From CAYMPH01 sp964392365 (lineage in GTDB: Bacteria; Spirochaetota; UBA4802; UBA5550): a stretch of DNA of 64,000 bases. The notes below the pieces were generated by a model that was not told the DNA's origin, searched no databases, and saw nothing but the letters and a program-made list of their open reading frames with translations. The stretch is from NCBI GenBank assembly GCA_964392365.1, contig CAYMPH010000007.1:1-64000 (forward strand), given 5' to 3'. Shown here in pieces: positions 61,716-64,000 of the stretch (positions are counted from its first letter, which is position 1; each line of letters opens with the position of its first letter). The position numbers and the translations under genes were made by a program.

Positions 61716-62031
61716 TTCCCCGCCTGTAAAAAAAGTCTTATATAATTATCGGCAGAAATTCACTGAAAATTTCGCGTTTTCATAAAAGGAATGGCGGATT
61801 GGAGCTGGAGAAAATTACTACACATTCGACCTTTAATTATTAAAAAAATGAACAATAGAACGCTGATGACGCGGATGATTATGATGATCGCGGATTTAAG
61901 GATTTTTTATTTATCTTCAATAATTTAAAATATATTCTATAAATTTCATATATACAGAAGATCAAAATAAACTTTCTTTAATCTTAATAAATCATAAAAA
62001 ATCCGCGTCATCAGCGTTCTATTGTTTTTCC
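61716..62031. other. 316-bp intergenic region, mostly a family C element
   Basis: The region lies between the start of the PrsW fusion gene and the stop of clpB, on the same strand. About 61854-62023 is a family C element. The remainder (61716-61853) is AT-rich and must hold the promoter of the PrsW gene; no boxes are clear. Confidence 0.6.
61854..62023. repeat. Family C ~170-bp inverted-repeat element (copy 4)
   Basis: Left end AATAGAACGCTGATGACGCG, right end CCGCGTCATCAGCGTTCTATT. The left GCTGATGAC and right GTCATCAGC differ from copy 2 (GCGGATGAC/GTCATCCGC), yet both arms change together so that pairing is kept. The middle is highly similar to copy 2. It ends nine bases before the clpB stop. 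Confidence 0.88.
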
Positions 62032-63999
62032 CTATTGAAAAACTATTTCCTTTCCCTTAATATCAATTTTAATTTCCCGTTCATCCTTAATCTCGCCGGA
62101 TAAAATTTTCTGCGAAAGTGGATTCAGTATCAAAGATTGTATCGCTCTTTTCAGAGGTCTTGCTCCGAATTGAGGATCATATCCATCTTCAACAATTTTA
62201 TCCATTGCTTTTTGTGAGACTTTCAGAGTGAAACCTTTATGTTTTAGCCTTGCAGAAACTTCATTTATCTGCAGCTTGACAATATTCTGAATATTTTCTT
62301 TGGAAAGAGGGTTGAATAAAATTATCTCATCAAGCCTGTTTAAAAACTCAGGTTTGAAATTCTGCTTCAGTTCCTGTTCAACACCTTTTTTCCTGTCTTC
62401 ATACGGAATAGTTTCATCACTGATATATGCAGTTCCAATATTTGAAGTCATTATAATTAGAGCATTTTTAAAATCAACAAGCCTCCCCTTTGCATCAGTC
62501 AGCCTGCCTTCGTCAAGCACCTGAAGAAAAATATTAAACACGTCAGGGTGTGCTTTCTCTATCTCATCAAAAAGAATAACACTGTACGGCCTTCTCCTCA
62601 CCGCTTCAGTAAGCTGGCCGCCCTCATCATAACCCACGTAACCCGGAGGCGCGCCGATTAGCCGCGCAACAGAATGCTTTTCCATATATTCAGACATATC
62701 AATTCTGATAACAGCCTTCTCGTCATTAAACATGAATTCCGCAACAGCCTTGGCAGTTTCTGTTTTGCCGACGCCTGTGGGACCTAAAAATATAAATGTT
62801 CCGACTGGCCGATCAGGATCCTGTATCCCCGAACGCGATCTGCGTACTGCATCTGAAATTGACTGCAGAGCTTTATCCTGCCCAACTACACGTTTTGAAA
62901 GAATCGATTCCATATTAAGAAGCTTGTCCTTCTCGCCTTCAAGCATCTTGGTTACAGGTATGCCTGTCCACCTTGCAACTACTGAAGCAATCTCCTGTTC
63001 AGTGACTTCCTCTTTCAACAGAATCTTGTCTTTCTGCTGTTCCTTCAGTTTCAGGTTTGATGCGGTAAGTTTTTTTTCAAGCTCTACAATCTTTCCGTAT
63101 CTGATCTCTGCAACCCTGTTCAGATTGCCTTCCCTCTCAGCTTTCTGTTCCTCAATTTTCAAAGATTCAATTTCCTGCTTGATATTGCTTATACCAACGA
63201 TTATATCTTTCTCGCTCCTCCACTGTGCAACAAGCACGCTTTTCTTTTCATTGAGATTCGCGAGATCCTCTTCAATTTTATCAAGTCTTTCCTTTGAAAT
63301 TTTATCTTTTTCTTTTTTAAGCGCCTGTTTTTCAATTGAAAGCTGTCTGATCTTTCTTTCAATTTCATCTATTTCCAGAGGCATGGAATCAATTTCCATT
63401 TTTATAAGAGATGCAGCCTCATCTATAAGGTCAACTGCCTTGTCCGGAAGAAATCTGTTTGTAATGTATCTGTCTGATAACACCGCAGCAGCAACAACAG
63501 CAGAATCAGAAATTCTCACACCATGATGAATCTCGTATTTCTCCTTGAGCCCGCGTAAAATTGCAATGGTATCTTCTACAGAAGGTTCTTTGGTGAACAC
63601 AGGCTGAAACCTTCTTTCCAGAGCTTTATCCTTCTCAATATATTTCTGGTACTCATTAAGTGTGGTTGCGCCAATTGTGCGGAGAGTTCCCCTTGCAAGT
63701 GCAGGCTTGAGCATATTTGATGCATCAACTGATCCTTCTGCTGCGCCTGCTCCTATCAGCGTATGAAGCTCGTCTATGAATAAAATCACTCCGCCATCAG
63801 ACTCTTCTATTTCCTCTATGACTGCTTTAAGACGCTCCTCGAACTCGCCTCTGTATTTAGCACCTGCAATAAGGGCTCCCATATCAAGAGCAACGACCCT
63901 CTTGTTTTTTAAATTTTCAGGAACGTCTCCAGCAAGTATACGCTGTGCAAGTCCTTCAACAATTGCAGTTTTACCGACACCCGGCTCGCCGATCAGAAC
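62032..63999 (-). CDS. clpB: ATP-dependent disaggregase ClpB (N-terminus outside window)
   Basis: The frame is open to the window edge, so the first ~200 residues are missing. The visible part starts at NBD1 Walker A (GEPGVGKT) and has Walker B GGVILFIDELH. The full M-domain coiled coil spans about 63000-63400. NBD2 Walker A is GPTGVGKTETAKA, Walker B VILFDEIEKAH, with GYVGYDEGGQL between. The M-domain identifies it as ClpB rather than ClpA or ClpC. ClpB works with DnaK to dissolve protein aggregates; neither dnaK nor hsp regulators are in the window. Its stop is within a few bases of a family C repeat. Confidence 0.96.
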   Translation of the reverse strand, partial: VLIGEPGVGKTAIVEGLAQRILAGDVPENLKNKRVVALDMGALIAGAKYRGEFEERLKAVIEEIEESDGGVILFIDELHTLIGAGAAEGSVDASNMLKPALARGTLRTIGATTLNEYQKYIEKDKALERRFQPVFTKEPSVEDTIAILRGLKEKYEIHHGVRISDSAVVAAAVLSDRYITNRFLPDKAVDLIDEAASLIKMEIDSMPLEIDEIERKIRQLSIEKQALKKEKDKISKERLDKIEEDLANLNEKKSVLVAQWRSEKDIIVGISNIKQEIESLKIEEQKAEREGNLNRVAEIRYGKIVELEKKLTASNLKLKEQQKDKILLKEEVTEQEIASVVARWTGIPVTKMLEGEKDKLLNMESILSKRVVGQDKALQSISDAVRRSRSGIQDPDRPVGTFIFLGPTGVGKTETAKAVAEFMFNDEKAVIRIDMSEYMEKHSVARLIGAPPGYVGYDEGGQLTEAVRRRPYSVILFDEIEKAHPDVFNIFLQVLDEGRLTDAKGRLVDFKNALIIMTSNIGTAYISDETIPYEDRKKGVEQELKQNFKPEFLNRLDEIILFNPLSKENIQNIVKLQINEVSARLKHKGFTLKVSQKAMDKIVEDGYDPQFGARPLKRAIQSLILNPLSQKILSGEIKDEREIKIDIKGKEIVFQ

Positions 64000-64000
64000 A

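Noticed and set aside
62732..63526. 264-codon plus-strand frame antisense to clpB
   Set aside because: clpB is conserved throughout with all motifs; the opposite frame is Ser-rich, a typical shadow.
1..64000. CRISPR array or complete insertion sequence
   Set aside because: No repeat-spacer pattern or transposase gene was seen; the 9-bp and 426-bp repeats are direct tandem units without spacers.
1..64000. Cyclic-di-GMP or other riboswitch
   Set aside because: Upstream regions of the regulator genes were scanned by eye and no convincing conserved aptamer was found; a covariance search would be needed to exclude it.

Overview
The window looks like chromosome from an AT-rich, Gram-negative, probably anaerobic bacterium. 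A signal-peptide beta-barrel protein and lipoproteins point to an outer membrane. Two aldehyde:ferredoxin oxidoreductase-family enzymes, a radical SAM enzyme and a rubredoxin-type domain point to low-oxygen metabolism. FliM-, FliK- and FlhB-related genes, the PASTA-protein/rpe pair and the heavy use of PAS, cyclic-di-GMP and cNMP-type domains would suit a spirochaete-like organism, but that assignment is inference and only moderately supported. One 100-N run at 20029-20128 shows that the sequence is a scaffold.

Region 1 (1-22.6 kb, plus strand) is a dense signalling block. A PAS-repeat histidine kinase, cut by the window edge, is followed by a single-domain receiver. Three response regulators then share almost the same receiver but carry different outputs: a PP2C phosphatase, a GGDEF cyclase and an HD-GYP phosphodiesterase. 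After these come a CheB-CheR-PAS fusion, three giant multi-PAS hybrid kinases and a membrane-bound HisKA_2-type kinase. Shared PAS and receiver modules show that the block grew by duplication and domain shuffling.

Region 2 (22.7-36 kb) holds a metallo-beta-lactamase-fold hydrolase, an ABC-F ATPase, a polytopic membrane protein, an SDS22-like leucine-rich-repeat protein, a rubredoxin-cupin/Old-Yellow-Enzyme pair and a GAF-GGDEF cyclase. A minus-strand operon follows with a Spy/CpxP-like protein, a cytochrome-b-like membrane protein, an OmpR-type regulator and a HAMP kinase, resembling an envelope-stress module. An acyl-CoA-ligase-like enzyme and a 51-codon membrane peptide, possibly a remnant, complete the region.

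Region 3 (36-50 kb) holds a long AOR-family enzyme, a DUF3592-like membrane protein and the operon rnhB, fliK-like, flhB C-terminal-like, degenerate HD-GYP and yraN. Next come an AOR/class II aldolase pair, tRNA-Ala(CGC), a thiolase, a second MBL-fold protein and an outer-membrane barrel protein.

Region 4 (51-64 kb) holds the minus-strand genes for the PASTA protein, rpe, a small exported acidic protein and a radical SAM enzyme. Two small membrane proteins follow. The most unusual gene is at 56088-57269: it appears to be a rearranged FliM, with two SpoA/FliN-type domains in front of a FliM-middle-like domain, paired with a Crp/Fnr regulator. The region ends with a DUF5018-repeat/LamG lipoprotein, a PrsW-PilZ-like-cNMP fusion and a partial ClpB.

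Several families of short inverted-repeat elements lie between genes: the GGGGGAG palindromes, the TGTCATTCCGG elements and a ~170-bp AATAGAACGCGGATGAC element. Some supply the stop codons of adjacent genes. Within the two best-preserved ~170-bp copies the arms change together so that pairing is kept.
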